A stretch of 62,188 nt of DNA. Origin: Clostridiales bacterium UBA1728 (GTDB taxonomy: Bacteria > Bacillota > Clostridia > Oscillospirales > Oscillospiraceae). The translations under genes and the position numbers were made by a program. Every line of letters begins with the position of its first letter. The first letter of the stretch is position 1. Positions 1-7,980 of the stretch are shown in pieces. The notes below the pieces were generated by a model that did not search any database, had not been told where the DNA came from, and worked only from the letters and a program-made list of their open reading frames with translations. The DNA is taken from positions 1 to 62,188 of the forward strand of contig DCIK01000035.1 in the NCBI GenBank assembly GCA_002315975.1. The letters are read 5' to 3'.

Positions 1-364
1 CATAAGTGGTGCCCTGACTGAAGTCGCCCGCGTCCACGAGGATAACCTCTGCGCCCTCTTCCTCGTAGTAGGCCTTAAGAGCCGCCACATAGGCATAGCC
101 TTCGATGGCGCCGTGAACATCATTGGTGTGCAGAACCACGGTTTTGCCCACCATGCTGAGGGCTCCCTCGAGAGTACCTGTTATGACGGGGGATTCTTCA
201 GTTTTTTCGGGGTTCTCATTTTCCTCCGGGGGGGGTTCGGGGTTCGGGTTTTCCTCCGGGAGGTTTTCGGGAAGCGCGTTTCCCTCTGCGAAGGCGGGAA
301 TTGCAAGTGAGAATATCATTGCAATGACCAGAAGCAGAGAAAGTAATTTCTTTGTGCTTTTCAT
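1..364 (-). CDS. Secreted 5'-nucleotidase/UshA-type metallophosphatase, N-terminal part
   Basis: Only the first 121 codons are in the window; the rest lies beyond base 1. The ATG at 362-364 follows a good ribosome binding site (CAGGAGGC). Residues 1-26 form a signal peptide (MKSTKK, hydrophobic core, ending AFA), followed by a Pro/Glu-rich linker of about 35 residues, then the start of a calcineurin-like phosphoesterase domain: VLHTNDVHG carries the first metal-binding Asp and His, and VDAGDFSQG the next Asp. This motif pair is characteristic of the 5'-nucleotidase/2',3'-cyclic phosphodiesterase family, which hydrolyses extracellular nucleotides at the cell surface. The exact substrate cannot be told from this fragment. 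Confidence 0.85.
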   Translation of the reverse strand, partial: MKSTKKLLSLLLVIAMIFSLAIPAFAEGNALPENLPEENPNPEPPPEENENPEKTEESPVITGTLEGALSMVGKTVVLHTNDVHGAIEGYAYVAALKAYYEEEGAEVILVDAGDFSQGTTY

Positions 365-552
365 TTTTGCCTCCTGTTGTTCTTGAAAATTTTGCCATTT
401 TCTAACTTATTGTAACATAAAGTAATTCATTTGAAAAGCATATAAACATTGTTATATTGACATACTTTTCATCTGCATTTTGTGTAAAACGGCAAATATT
501 TGCGTTATGTAAATTAACCTCCTCCGCTCTGCGTCGGCAACGCTCGCCGTCC

Positions 553-1026
553 TCAGAAGTTAAACTCGGCGGCCCAGTCGAAGTCCTCGCTCTGCTCGAT
601 ACTCATGGGCCAGTGGGCGCACCATTTGGGCACCGTTGGCTCCTCCACCCGGTCAAGACTGGGGGTATAGGGCTTGATGTCGATGACGGGGGTGCCGGGA
701 AAGGCATCGGTATAGGCCAGGCGGACGAGCCCCTGCACCTTGTCCACATAGGTCACACAGCACACGCTGACGCCGATGGGATTGGGACGGCTGGGACTGC
801 GGGTGGCAAACACGCCCAGCTTCTCAGGCCCACGCTTATAGGGCTTCTCCTCCACCAGCGTGCCCCGATCCACGGGGTTATCGCAGCGGTCGAACCACCA
901 GAGGAGCTGCACATAGCCGAAGTCCTCCAGCCCCTCCAGCGCGGCTTTGTACTTGGGCAGCAGCGCCACGAAAAAGCCCTTGCCGTCCTCCCCGATGCTC
1001 CCGATATGCTCTACGGTAAATGTCAT
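553..1026 (-). CDS. trmO: TrmO-type tRNA (adenine37-N6)-methyltransferase (TsaA/VirR family)
   Basis: A 157-residue protein of the TsaA/UPF0066 beta-barrel family. It has the diagnostic FATRSPSRPNPIGVS segment (residues about 73-87), which forms the S-adenosylmethionine site, and DIKPYTPSLD further on. TrmO uses SAM to N6-methylate t6A37 in ANN-decoding tRNAs. Length is as expected for the compact clostridial form without a C-terminal extension. ATG at 1026 has a GGAGAA site upstream. It stands alone, with repeats on its upstream side. Assignment to the family is firm; the tRNA substrate is inferred from characterised homologues. Confidence 0.85.
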   Translation of the reverse strand: MTFTVEHIGSIGEDGKGFFVALLPKYKAALEGLEDFGYVQLLWWFDRCDNPVDRGTLVEEKPYKRGPEKLGVFATRSPSRPNPIGVSVCCVTYVDKVQGLVRLAYTDAFPGTPVIDIKPYTPSLDRVEEPTVPKWCAHWPMSIEQSEDFDWAAEFNF

Positions 1027-1126
1027 TTTTCATTCTCCCTGTTCGTTATTTCGGTACGGTTGAGAGCTATTATAGAGGAGTACGCTTATACTACAAGATA
1101 CTATAAATATTGAATTGAGGCGTTGT

Positions 1127-1200
1127 AAGGCTCGGCCTCCGGACGAGCCGCCGCTTCCACAATGGATCGGTTTCGGCTCGTCCGGGAGGCCGAGCCCTAC
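1127..1200. repeat. Inverted GGCTCGGCCTCCGGACGAGCC repeat pair
   Basis: Two arms (1127-1150 and 1174-1200) are near-perfect inverted copies of a GC-rich palindrome ending in CCTACG. Related copies occur at 7060-7215, 7981-8150, 15425-15460, 30300-30345, 45860-45890, 49736-49815 and 52590-52635. No coding sequence runs through it. Confidence 0.75.
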
Positions 1201-1228
1201 GAAATATGCGTTTACGATAGATGCCCGC

Positions 1229-2104
1229 TCAGCACACAGCGGGATTTTCGTGAATCATGATGTGCTTGATGTCGGGGTAGTTCTGCTCCACGGCATTGTG
1301 GACAGCGTCTGCGATGGCGTGGGCGGCGGCGAGACTCATGGAGCCGTCCACGGAGATTTCCGCGTCCAGATAAATCTTATCCCCGAAGCGGCGGGAGCGC
1401 AGCACATCCAGCGAGACCACACCCTCCTGGGCGCTGATGAAATCCGCCAGCTCCCGCTCCATAGCCTCGCCGCAGGAGGTGTCCAGCAGCTTTTGCAGGG
1501 CATCCCGGAGAATATCGTATGCCACCTTGAGGATGCACAGGCAGATGCCCACGCAGGCCACGCTGTCGAGCACCGGATAGCCGAGGATGGCGCCGCCGAT
1601 GCCCAGCAGAGAACCCACGGAGGAGAGAGCGTCGCTGCGGTGGTGCCAGGCATCCGCCATAAAGGCGGAGGAGTTCAGCACGCGGGCGTAGTGCTTCGTA
1701 TAGTGGAACATGGCCTCCTTGGTGACAATGCTGACCACCGCGGCCACGAGGGCGATGGTGCCGGGAATCTCCAGCGAGGCATAGTCGCCCCGGAGAAGCT
1801 TCACCGCGCCGCCGTAGCCGATGCCCAGACCGGTGCCCAGCAGAATCAGCCCCAGCAGCAGCGAGGCCAGACACTCAAAGCGGTCGTGCCCGTAGGGATG
1901 CCCCTCGTCGGCGGCCTTGCGGGAGATGCGCACCCCCAGCCACGCCACCAGCGTCGCGAATACATCCGAGAGCGAGTGCACCGCGTCGGAGACCATGGCG
2001 GCGGACTTGCCCGCGATGCCAGCATAGAGCTTAAAGGCTACCAAAATAATATTGCCGCCGATTCCCACGGCGGAGATACGGCGGATGATCCTGTTTTCGT
2101 TCAT
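1229..2104 (-). CDS. Cation diffusion facilitator family metal transporter
   Basis: A 291-residue CDF protein. After MNENRIIRR come six predicted membrane spans. DAVHSLSDV (span 2) and DAWHHRSDALSS (span 5) carry the Asp/His residues that make up the metal site in this family, and the C-terminal ~90 residues form the usual cytoplasmic ferredoxin-like domain. CDF proteins export Zn(II), Mn(II), Fe(II) or Co(II) in exchange for protons; the metal cannot be decided here. An in-frame ATG at 2137 and a further upstream start would add residues of no family likeness, so the ATG at 2104 is preferred, although no strong ribosome binding site precedes it. Confidence 0.88.
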   Translation of the reverse strand: MNENRIIRRISAVGIGGNIILVAFKLYAGIAGKSAAMVSDAVHSLSDVFATLVAWLGVRISRKAADEGHPYGHDRFECLASLLLGLILLGTGLGIGYGGAVKLLRGDYASLEIPGTIALVAAVVSIVTKEAMFHYTKHYARVLNSSAFMADAWHHRSDALSSVGSLLGIGGAILGYPVLDSVACVGICLCILKVAYDILRDALQKLLDTSCGEAMERELADFISAQEGVVSLDVLRSRRFGDKIYLDAEISVDGSMSLAAAHAIADAVHNAVEQNYPDIKHIMIHENPAVC

Positions 2105-2221
2105 GAACACAGCCCCTGAAGGAAAGAGTATGCTCATTCTATGCAATTGCCCTTGCGAAGTCAACGCTAACTCCCAAAGATTAGCCGAGGCTCACAAAAG
2201 ATTAGCCGGGGCTTACGGCGC

Positions 2222-2250
2222 TTGACAGGGAAACCGGCGCTTGCTATGAT
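2222..2250 (+). promoter_or_regulatory. Sigma-A promoter for the CxxC microprotein/ferredoxin pair
   Basis: TTGACA (2222-2227), 17-base spacer, TATGAT (2245-2250). Transcription would start near 2257, giving a leader of about 260 bases that contains the hairpin-chain repeat at 2263-2447 in inverted orientation. Confidence 0.7.
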
Positions 2251-2262
2251 AAGAAAAAATAG

Positions 2263-2447
2263 TCGATTGTAAAACTGCGTTTTACAATCGAGAAAAGGCA
2301 CTCGCATTTATCGTGGCGGCTCTGCCGCCTTGGTCGATGCGAGGGCGCACCAATAGAGTGCGCCTGAGGGTATTTTCAGGCGGGCAAAGCTCGCCTAAAA
2401 ATGATCGCATTATTTTGCGAGCTGCGGCTCGCAAACTCTGCGAGGCT
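2263..2447 (-). repeat. Hairpin-chain element, copy A (near complete)
   Basis: Read on the minus strand it starts with AGCCTCGCAGAGTT and holds, in order: stem 1 (2414-2435), linker, stem 2 (2378-2396, one G-T pair), GAAAATACCCT linker, stem 3 with a TCTATTG loop, stem 4 (outer stem 2301-2307 with 2337-2343, internal loop CGACCA/CGATAA, inner GGCGGC/GCCGCC hairpin), and stem 5 (2263-2274 with 2280-2291, 12 perfect pairs). It matches copies B (41554-41727) and C (40964-41093) in architecture and unpaired bases while the paired bases differ. Confidence 0.8.
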
Positions 2448-2514
2448 AACGCAATCAATCTGGTGAGCATTTTTATAATTGACTAATGGAAAAAACGAAG
2501 GGGGTGGCTCCTGC

Positions 2515-2649
2515 ATGAAGAAGAAATCTCAGCTGTGGCTCTGGCTGCTGGCGGTGCTGATGCTGCTGCTGGGTCTGTACCGGGGCGAGAGCGAGCTGGT
2601 GCTGGCAAAGGCCGCCCACATCTGTCTGGAGTGCATCGGAATTGGATAA
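2515..2649 (+). CDS. CD1871A-type CXXC microprotein
   Basis: A 44-residue protein too short for most gene callers. It begins MKKKSQLWLW, has one hydrophobic segment (residues 6-20), and ends with HICLECIGIG, a CxxC motif right before the stop. This layout matches the small CXXC-motif proteins annotated as the CD1871A family in Clostridia, which usually sit directly before NapH-like ferredoxin genes, as here. GGGGGTGG lies upstream of the ATG. The stop codon overlaps the TTG start of the next gene, so the two are probably translationally coupled. Function unknown; a role in handing over electrons or assembling the Fe-S partner is inference. Confidence 0.8.
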   Translation: MKKKSQLWLWLLAVLMLLLGLYRGESELVLAKAAHICLECIGIG

Positions 2650-3475
2650 GAAAAAAACCGCGCTGCACGCCCCCCGGAGGGCGGTGCAGCTGCTCTCCGC
2701 TCTGGGGCAGAATCCCCGGCTCTCTGCCCTGCTCTCCGGGAAAATCTATCAGAGGCCGCTGAAGCGCTTCTGTGTGCCGGGGCTCAACTGCTACTCCTGC
2801 CCCGCCGCCGTGGGTGCCTGTCCCTTAGGGGCGCTGCAGGCGGTGAACGGCAGTAAGAAGCGCTTTTCTTTTTATCTTGTGGGCTTCCTGCTGCTGACGG
2901 GGCTGCTGCTGGGCCGCTTTGTCTGCGGCTGGCTTTGTCTCTTCGGACTGGTGCAGGAGCTGCTCTATGCCCTGCCCACGAAAAAGCTCACGGTTGGGGA
3001 GAGGCTGGACAGACCCCTGCGGAAGCTGAAATACCTCCTCCTCGCCCTCTTCGTGTTTCTGCTGCCCCTGCTCACGGGAAGCCCCTGGTTCTGCAAGTAT
3101 GTCTGCCCCGCCGGAACGCTGGAGGGGGCGCTGCCGCTGCTTGCCGCCGACGAAGCGCTCCGCTCCCTGGGCTCGTGGCTTTTGGGCTGGAAGCTGCTGG
3201 TGCTGGGAACTGTCCTCCTGAGCTCCGTATTTATCTACCGCCCCTTCTGCAAATATCTCTGCCCGTTGGGAGCCTTCTACGGGCTGGTGCAGCGCTTCGG
3301 CCTGCCGGGCGTGAAAACCGACGGGGAGAAGTGCATCGACTGCGGAAACTGCGTCAGCGGCTGCCCCATGGGGGTGGATATCCGCAAAACCCCCGACAGC
3401 GCCGAGTGCATCCGCTGCGGCAAATGCCGGGATGCCTGCCCCACCGGTGCGATCCGGATGGGGAGGAGAGGGTAA
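2642..3475 (+). CDS. NapH/YccM-like membrane 4Fe-4S ferredoxin protein
   Basis: A 277-residue membrane iron-sulfur protein starting at TTG 2642, overlapping the previous stop by eight bases. Residues 40-60 hold a Cys cluster (CYSCPAAVGACPLGA); membrane spans follow near 75-95, 128-145 and 180-200, with the paired motifs CGWLC, CKYVCPAGTLE and CKYLCPLGAFYG typical of NapH/NosR/CcoG-like proteins. The C-terminus has two classical [4Fe-4S] ferredoxin motifs, CIDCGNCVSGCP and CIRCGKCRDACP. Such proteins pass electrons between quinol or flavin donors and redox enzymes at the membrane. The convergent sulfite-reductase-like gene is a possible but unproven partner. Confidence 0.85.
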   Translation: MDKKKTALHAPRRAVQLLSALGQNPRLSALLSGKIYQRPLKRFCVPGLNCYSCPAAVGACPLGALQAVNGSKKRFSFYLVGFLLLTGLLLGRFVCGWLCLFGLVQELLYALPTKKLTVGERLDRPLRKLKYLLLALFVFLLPLLTGSPWFCKYVCPAGTLEGALPLLAADEALRSLGSWLLGWKLLVLGTVLLSSVFIYRPFCKYLCPLGAFYGLVQRFGLPGVKTDGEKCIDCGNCVSGCPMGVDIRKTPDSAECIRCGKCRDACPTGAIRMGRRG

Positions 3476-3485
3476 ACCTCTTCAG

Positions 3486-3570
3486 TCTCGCTTCGCGAGC
3501 CGGCTTCCCCAAAGGGGAAGCCTGTTCCCTCCCCTTTGGGGAGGGTGCCGCGAAGCGGCAGGAGAGGAAA
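3486..3570. repeat. GC-rich palindromic repeats (CTTCCCC/CTCCCCTTTGGGGAGGG family)
   Basis: Three adjoining small palindromes: CTCGCTTCGCGAG, GGCTTCCCCAAAGGGGAAGCC and TCCCCTTTGGGGAGGGTGCCGC-type, the last also present twice at 59100-59190. No gene here. Confidence 0.7.
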
Positions 3571-3606
3571 ACTGTCCGTTTCTGCGGATGCAGAAACGGA
3601 CAGTAA
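3571..3606. terminator. Bidirectional terminator between convergent genes
   Basis: ACTGTCCGTTTCTGC and its inverted copy enclose a GGAT loop: 15 perfect pairs, with T-rich sequence on the plus side. Serves the NapH-like gene and the convergent sulfite-reductase-like gene. Confidence 0.75.
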
Positions 3607-3615
3607 TCATTTTTC

Positions 3616-4545
3616 TTACTTCTTCAGTTCGGCGGCCAGAATCTCCGCCTTGCGCTCCATGACCTCACCGCTTTGAAGCTGGGTCAGGAACGTGTCTACG
3701 CCCACACGGTCGATGTAGTCGCCGAAGCGCTCGCCCACCCTGCCGCCGTCACGGAAGAGGAGGAGACTGCGCTCCAGCATTTCCAGCAGCTCGTCGTGGG
3801 TGAAGATGCGGTCAATGCCTGTGGGCAGATGGCGGCGCTTGCCCCAGTAGCCGCCCACCATGATTCTGTAGCCCCGCTGCTTCTCGCGGACGATCTTATG
3901 GGCGCAGGCGTCAATGCAGTTGCCGCAGCCCACGCACTTCGTCTCGTCGATGCGCATGATGCCGTCCTCGCCCTTCTTCGCGGCCTTCACGGGGCATTTG
4001 GCCTCCGCGTTGCACTTTTTGCAGCTCTTGCAGTCGGCCTCGTCATAGAGGGGTGTGCGCTGACCCATGATGCCGAAGTCGTTGATGTCGGGCTTGGCGC
4101 AGTTGTTGGGGCAGCCGCCCACGCCGATTTTGAACTTGTGGGGCAGCGTCACCTCGTGCCAGCCCAGATAGAACTTCTCATGGAGCTCCCGGGCCAGCGC
4201 CTGGGTGTCGATGAGACCGTGGACGCAGACCGTGCCCTTGCAGGCCACGATGGGACGCACCCTGCTGCCCGTGCCGCCGCTGAAGAGACCCACCTCCGCC
4301 AGCCGCTGGCACATGGGCTCAATGTTCTCATAGGGGATGCCCTGCACCTCCACCTGCAGTCGGGTGGTCAGCGCCACTTTGCCGTTGCCGTAGCGCTCGG
4401 CCACATCCTGCAGGGCAGCGAGCTGCTCGGCGGAAAGTGTACCGTCCACGGTGAGGATGCGGGCCACATAGTGTTCTCCGTCCCTCGAGCAGATGATGCC
4501 GCGGCCCTTCAGGGCCTTTTTCATATCAGCACTTACTTCAGCCAT
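3616..4545 (-). CDS. Sulfite/nitrite reductase-like siroheme [4Fe-4S] protein (AsrC-like)
   Basis: A 309-residue protein with a ferrodoxin-like half-domain (residues 1-90), then the siroheme/[4Fe-4S] region with CKGTVC and GGCPNNCAKP, an inserted two-cluster ferredoxin domain (CKSCKKCNAEAKCP and CVGCGNCIDAC), and a C-terminal siroheme-binding half (MVGGYWGKRRHLP). This order matches the anaerobic sulfite reductase C subunit and related proteins. Known members reduce sulfite or nitrite by six electrons. The first Cys pair is spaced by four residues instead of the usual five. No AsrA or AsrB gene is nearby, so the electron donor is unknown. ATG at 4545; leader of about 15 bases with a weak AGG site. 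Confidence 0.8.
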   Translation of the reverse strand: MAEVSADMKKALKGRGIICSRDGEHYVARILTVDGTLSAEQLAALQDVAERYGNGKVALTTRLQVEVQGIPYENIEPMCQRLAEVGLFSGGTGSRVRPIVACKGTVCVHGLIDTQALARELHEKFYLGWHEVTLPHKFKIGVGGCPNNCAKPDINDFGIMGQRTPLYDEADCKSCKKCNAEAKCPVKAAKKGEDGIMRIDETKCVGCGNCIDACAHKIVREKQRGYRIMVGGYWGKRRHLPTGIDRIFTHDELLEMLERSLLLFRDGGRVGERFGDYIDRVGVDTFLTQLQSGEVMERKAEILAAELKK

Positions 4546-4679
4546 TGGAAAAACCTCCCGAAAAAAGATGTTTCATCTGTTGCTATCATACCCTGCCCGC
4601 TTCGCTCTGTCAAGTGCGGGCAATTATCCGTTTCCGGCATACATTTTTCGCTGAAAAGAAAAATAACCGTGAAAATAAC

Positions 4680-4708
4680 TTGCAATTATGAAAAAAATCA
4701 ATTATAAT
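4680..4708 (+). promoter_or_regulatory. Promoter for the HD-GYP gene
   Basis: TTGCAA (4680-4685), 17-base spacer, TATAAT (4703-4708), ending 50 bases before the ATG at 4758. Confidence 0.7.
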
Positions 4709-4757
4709 AAAACTGCAAATAAATAATTAGATTGTACCGACTGGAGTCATTTTTGTC

Positions 4758-6380
4758 ATGGTTCGTTTAATCCTCTCCGTACAAATCCTTGCCATTTTTC
4801 TGCTTTTTGCAGAGGTATTGTATATCTGTCATCGGCGGCCCTCCAGGATGCAGGTGCTCATGCTCATCACCTGTATCTCCACCATGGTCACGCTGGTGGG
4901 CTACACCATCGAGATCAGCTCCGATCATCCCTCCACGGCCCTGATCGGCGTGGCCGTGGCCTATATCGGCAAGCCCTATGCACTGCTCGCCCCGCTGCTT
5001 TTTATCGCCGATTACTGCGGAAAGCCCATCAGCAAAAGGCTTGCGACCGTGCTTGCCGTTCTGAACCTGAGCTTTCCCATCCTTATCTTCACCAACGATC
5101 TGCACCATCTCTATTATTCCTGGGTGGGCTTTGATTTCTCCCGCCCCTTCAGCCACCTGAGGCTGGGTCACGGGCCGCTCTACTACCTCTACATGGCCAA
5201 GGTCATCGTGAACTTTTTCTGGGTGCTCTCCCTCACTGTGCGGCGCTACCGGCAGGAGAGCGACCCGGAGGAGCGGGCGCAGCTCCTCTATCTTTTCGGA
5301 ACCATTCTCTCCTCCGTGGTGGGCTATCTGGTGTTCCTCACCGGCGCCACCATGGGCTACGATACCACCATGGCCGGTGCCATTGTGGGCACGGTGTTCC
5401 TCTCCGTCCTCTTCTTCCGCTACCGGCTCTTCGATGTTCTGACTCTGGCCAAGGAACAGGCACTGAACGAGGCCAACTTCGGCATCCTTGTGCTCGACAG
5501 CCGGGGGAATGTGAACTTCTCCAACGCCATGATGGCCGGCCTTCTGCCCGGTACCTTCCGACTGGAGGAGTTTTCCCGCCTGCCCTTCGGCGAGACGGTG
5601 GTGCGCAAGGGCGAGCGTATGTATGAGGTCAGCCGCAGCAACCTTGTCGACGGCGGCTGGAGCTTCGGCAACAAGATCGAGATCACCGATATCACCGAGC
5701 GCTTCCGCTACTCCGCCACGCTGGAGCGGGAGGTGGAGGAGCGTACCCGCGAGATCCGGCGGATCCAGCGCTCCATCGTCAGCTCCTTTGCCGGCATCGT
5801 GGAGGCCAGAGACAATTCCACCGGCGAGCACATTACCCGTATGAGCCGCTATGTGGACATACTTGCCCGCAGTCTCCGGGAGCTGGGCTATTCCGGCGAT
5901 GCGCTTACCGAGAGCTTTATCACCAGTCTGGTGGATGTGGCGCCCCTGCACGACATCGGAAAAATCTCCATCCCTGACAGCATACTCCTCAAGCCCGGCA
6001 AGCTCACTTCCGAGGAATACGATACCATCAAGACCCACACACTCATGGGCGAGAAGGTCATTGATCAGTGCCTCTCCGGTGTGGAGCGCCCCCAATATGT
6101 GGAGCTGGCCAAGGAGGTTGCCCTCTGCCACCACGAAAAGTGGGACGGCAGCGGCTATCCCCGGGGACTTAAGGGCGAGGAGATTCCCCTTTCCGCCCGG
6201 ATCATCGCCGTGGCCGATGTGTACGATGCCGTCCGCTCCGAGCGGGTGTATAAGCCGCCCATGAACCGCGCCGAGGCCCGCCAGGTGATCCTTGACGGCT
6301 GCGGCACCCACTTCGCCCCCGAGGTGGTGGCTGCCTTTGAGCACGCTTTGACGCAGATCGAAGCCGTGGCGGAAGAATAA
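4758..6380 (+). CDS. 7TM sensor-HD-GYP domain protein (c-di-GMP phosphodiesterase-like)
   Basis: A 540-residue protein. Residues 1-225 form seven predicted membrane spans of the histidine-kinase N-terminal 7TM type; residues 235-325 look like a PAS-type domain (NEANFGILVLDSRGNVNFSN); a short coiled coil follows (LEREVEERTREIRRIQ); residues about 350-530 are an HD-GYP domain with HDIGK (H398/D399) and HHEKWDGSGYPRGL (GYP at about 464-466). HD-GYP enzymes hydrolyse cyclic di-GMP, and the catalytic residues seen here are intact. No kinase domain follows, so the 7TM sensor has been joined to second-messenger turnover. The ligand is unknown. Monocistronic, with its own promoter. Confidence 0.87.
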   Translation: MVRLILSVQILAIFLLFAEVLYICHRRPSRMQVLMLITCISTMVTLVGYTIEISSDHPSTALIGVAVAYIGKPYALLAPLLFIADYCGKPISKRLATVLAVLNLSFPILIFTNDLHHLYYSWVGFDFSRPFSHLRLGHGPLYYLYMAKVIVNFFWVLSLTVRRYRQESDPEERAQLLYLFGTILSSVVGYLVFLTGATMGYDTTMAGAIVGTVFLSVLFFRYRLFDVLTLAKEQALNEANFGILVLDSRGNVNFSNAMMAGLLPGTFRLEEFSRLPFGETVVRKGERMYEVSRSNLVDGGWSFGNKIEITDITERFRYSATLEREVEERTREIRRIQRSIVSSFAGIVEARDNSTGEHITRMSRYVDILARSLRELGYSGDALTESFITSLVDVAPLHDIGKISIPDSILLKPGKLTSEEYDTIKTHTLMGEKVIDQCLSGVERPQYVELAKEVALCHHEKWDGSGYPRGLKGEEIPLSARIIAVADVYDAVRSERVYKPPMNRAEARQVILDGCGTHFAPEVVAAFEHALTQIEAVAEE

Positions 6381-6384
6381 ATGC

Positions 6385-6650
6385 TCCCTTTTGCCTCCCC
6401 TGAAAGGGAGAGAGGGATCATGTGCTTTTTCCTCTTGCCTCCCCTGAAAGGGGAGGGGGATCATGTGCTTTTCCCTCTTGCCTCCCCTGAAAGGGGAGGG
6501 GGACCGCGAAGCGGTGGAGGGGTCTCTTCGGATGTATGTGCATCCGACAGGACCCCTCAGGCGCTGTGCGCCAGCTCCCCTTTCAGGGGAGCCGAGACCC
6601 CTCAGGCGCTGCGCGCCAGCTCCCCTTTCAGGGGAGCCGAGATGTTGCGA
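6385..6650. repeat. Tandem and inverted CTCCCCTGAAAGGGGAG repeats
   Basis: Three tandem units of about 43 bases (each with CCCCTGAAAGGGG and a CATGTGCTTTT tail) run from 6385 to 6500, followed by a GCGAAGCGG palindrome, a GGATGTATGTGCATCC palindrome, and two inverted units (CTCAGGCGC plus CCCCTTTCAGGGG) to 6650. The whole stretch between the HD-GYP and thioredoxin genes is repeat DNA with no supported gene. Confidence 0.75.
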
Positions 6651-6657
6651 GCAAGAT

Positions 6658-6700
6658 AAAGAGGACTCTGCATACTATCATGTTGCAGAGTCCTCTTTTG
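6658..6700. terminator. Terminator of trxA (probably bidirectional)
   Basis: AGAGGACTCTGCA pairs with TGCAGAGTCCTCT around an 11-base loop; 13 perfect pairs with T or A runs on both sides. Confidence 0.85.
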
Positions 6701-6706
6701 CGTTTC

Positions 6707-7015
6707 TCAGAGCATGGCCGCCAGCTGCTCTTTGGGGCGAACGCCCACGGTCATGTCGGTGACCTTGCCCTCCTTCATGACCACCACGGTGGGGATGCTG
6801 CTCACCCGGAAGGCAGAGGCCAGCTCCGTCTGCTCGTCCACATTGACCTTGCAGACCTTCACCTTGCCGGCGTAATCCTCCGCCAGCTCGGCGATGACGG
6901 GGGCAAGCATACGGCAGGGGCCGCACCAGTCCGCCCAGAAGTCAATGAGCACAGGGATGGGCGATTCCATAACCTCGCTCTGAAAATTGTCTTTCGTAAT
7001 CGTAATCTCAGCCAT
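6707..7015 (-). CDS. trxA: Thioredoxin
   Basis: A 102-residue single-domain thioredoxin with the active site WCGPC at residues 30-34, the cis-proline loop SSIPT (about 72-76) and standard length for the family. It reduces disulfides in cytoplasmic proteins, receiving electrons from a thioredoxin reductase that is not in this window. ATG at 7015 with an AAAGGAGAA site a few bases upstream. A hairpin terminator follows directly, so it is the last or only gene of its transcript. Confidence 0.95.
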   Translation of the reverse strand: MAEITITKDNFQSEVMESPIPVLIDFWADWCGPCRMLAPVIAELAEDYAGKVKVCKVNVDEQTELASAFRVSSIPTVVVMKEGKVTDMTVGVRPKEQLAAML

Positions 7016-7059
7016 AGGACGGTTCTCCTTTAATTCTATCAGTCAGTATTATGCGCTTA

Positions 7060-7215
7060 TTCTACAGCAGGCCGTGCCCTACAAGGGGCTTTCAGTATGG
7101 CCATGCTTTTGCACTGACATTTGCCTGTAGCATACCCGAAAACGGAGAATTTATCTGTAACCGCGTCACAGGAAAAGGCGGCTTGTCCGGAGGCCAAGCC
7201 CTGCAAAGGGGTGAA
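7060..7215. repeat. Degenerate GGCCAAGCCCTGCA/GTGCCCTACA repeats
   Basis: Remnants of the GGCTCGGCCTCCGGACGAGCC family (7060-7085 and 7178-7210) fill the gap between trxA and the Crp/Fnr gene. No gene supported. Confidence 0.5.
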
Positions 7216-7228
7216 CAGGCTGCTTTGT

Positions 7229-7894
7229 TTATACCAGCTCCTCCAGAGCGGCGGGATTTTTAAGCAGGATGACACCCCGGCGGTTTTCCACCAGACCGTC
7301 GGCGGCGAACTGCTTGAGCATACGGGCCACCACCTCCCGGGCGGAGTTCACATTCCGGGCGATCTCCTGCTGGGTCATGTGAATCTCGGCGCTGCCGGTT
7401 CTGCGGTACTCGCTGAGGAGATAACTGGCCAGACGCCTGTCGAAGCGGGAGAACAGAATGTCCTGCAGCACCCACATAACCTGAGAAAATCGCTCGGTGG
7501 CCATCTCATAGAGGAAGCAGCGCACATAGATGTTCTCCTCGCTGAGCTTGCCGAAGGTGCCCGTGGGAACCACCAGCAGCTCCGCGTCCCTGGAGACCGT
7601 CATGAGCGTTTCAAAGCGAATCTGGGTTATGACGCAGGAGGCCGAGAGCACGCAGGTATCGCCCTCCTTCAGCCGGAAGAGGGTGATCTCCCGTCCCTCC
7701 TCGGAGAGGATAAAGGCCCGTACCTCCCCGGAGAGCAGCAGAATCATGCCGAAGCAGCTTTCGCCCTCTCCGCTGTTTCCGTGGAGATAGCTGCCTGCAC
7801 GGAAGCGGCGGCGCAGAGCCGCAGCGCGCACTGTTTGCTTTTCCTCCTCACTGAGAGAGGCCCAAAAGGGGAGACGGATTAAGGATTCTTCCAT
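7229..7894 (-). CDS. Crp/Fnr-family transcriptional regulator
   Basis: A 221-residue regulator. Residues 10-130 form a cyclic-nucleotide-binding-type beta roll (GEVRAFILSEEGREITLFRL, then GDTCVLSASC), a long dimer helix follows, and residues 150-215 are a Crp-type winged helix-turn-helix (MTQQEIARNVNSAREVVARM). No Fnr-type N-terminal Cys cluster is seen, so a small-molecule or redox signal other than an N-terminal Fe-S cluster is likely. The ATG at 7894 is chosen because AAGGAGGGG lies about six bases before it; an in-frame TTG six bases upstream would overlap that site. Transcribed alone; targets unknown. Confidence 0.88.
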   Translation of the reverse strand: MEESLIRLPFWASLSEEEKQTVRAAALRRRFRAGSYLHGNSGEGESCFGMILLLSGEVRAFILSEEGREITLFRLKEGDTCVLSASCVITQIRFETLMTVSRDAELLVVPTGTFGKLSEENIYVRCFLYEMATERFSQVMWVLQDILFSRFDRRLASYLLSEYRRTGSAEIHMTQQEIARNVNSAREVVARMLKQFAADGLVENRRGVILLKNPAALEELV

Positions 7895-7980
7895 GTTCAA
7901 CCCCTCCTTTCTACCCTTAGCTTACCGCGAATGATAAAAGAATGCAAGAGCGAAAATTGAAGCTGTTGGTGCAGGAGTAT

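Noticed and set aside
4767..6464. Minus-strand ORF (565 codons) opposite the HD-GYP gene
   Set aside because: Shadow frame without motif or ribosome binding site; the plus-strand protein has HDIGK and GYP motifs.
6385..6500. CRISPR-like direct repeats
   Set aside because: Only three units, the spacing is constant and nearly identical in sequence, and there are no spacers or cas genes.
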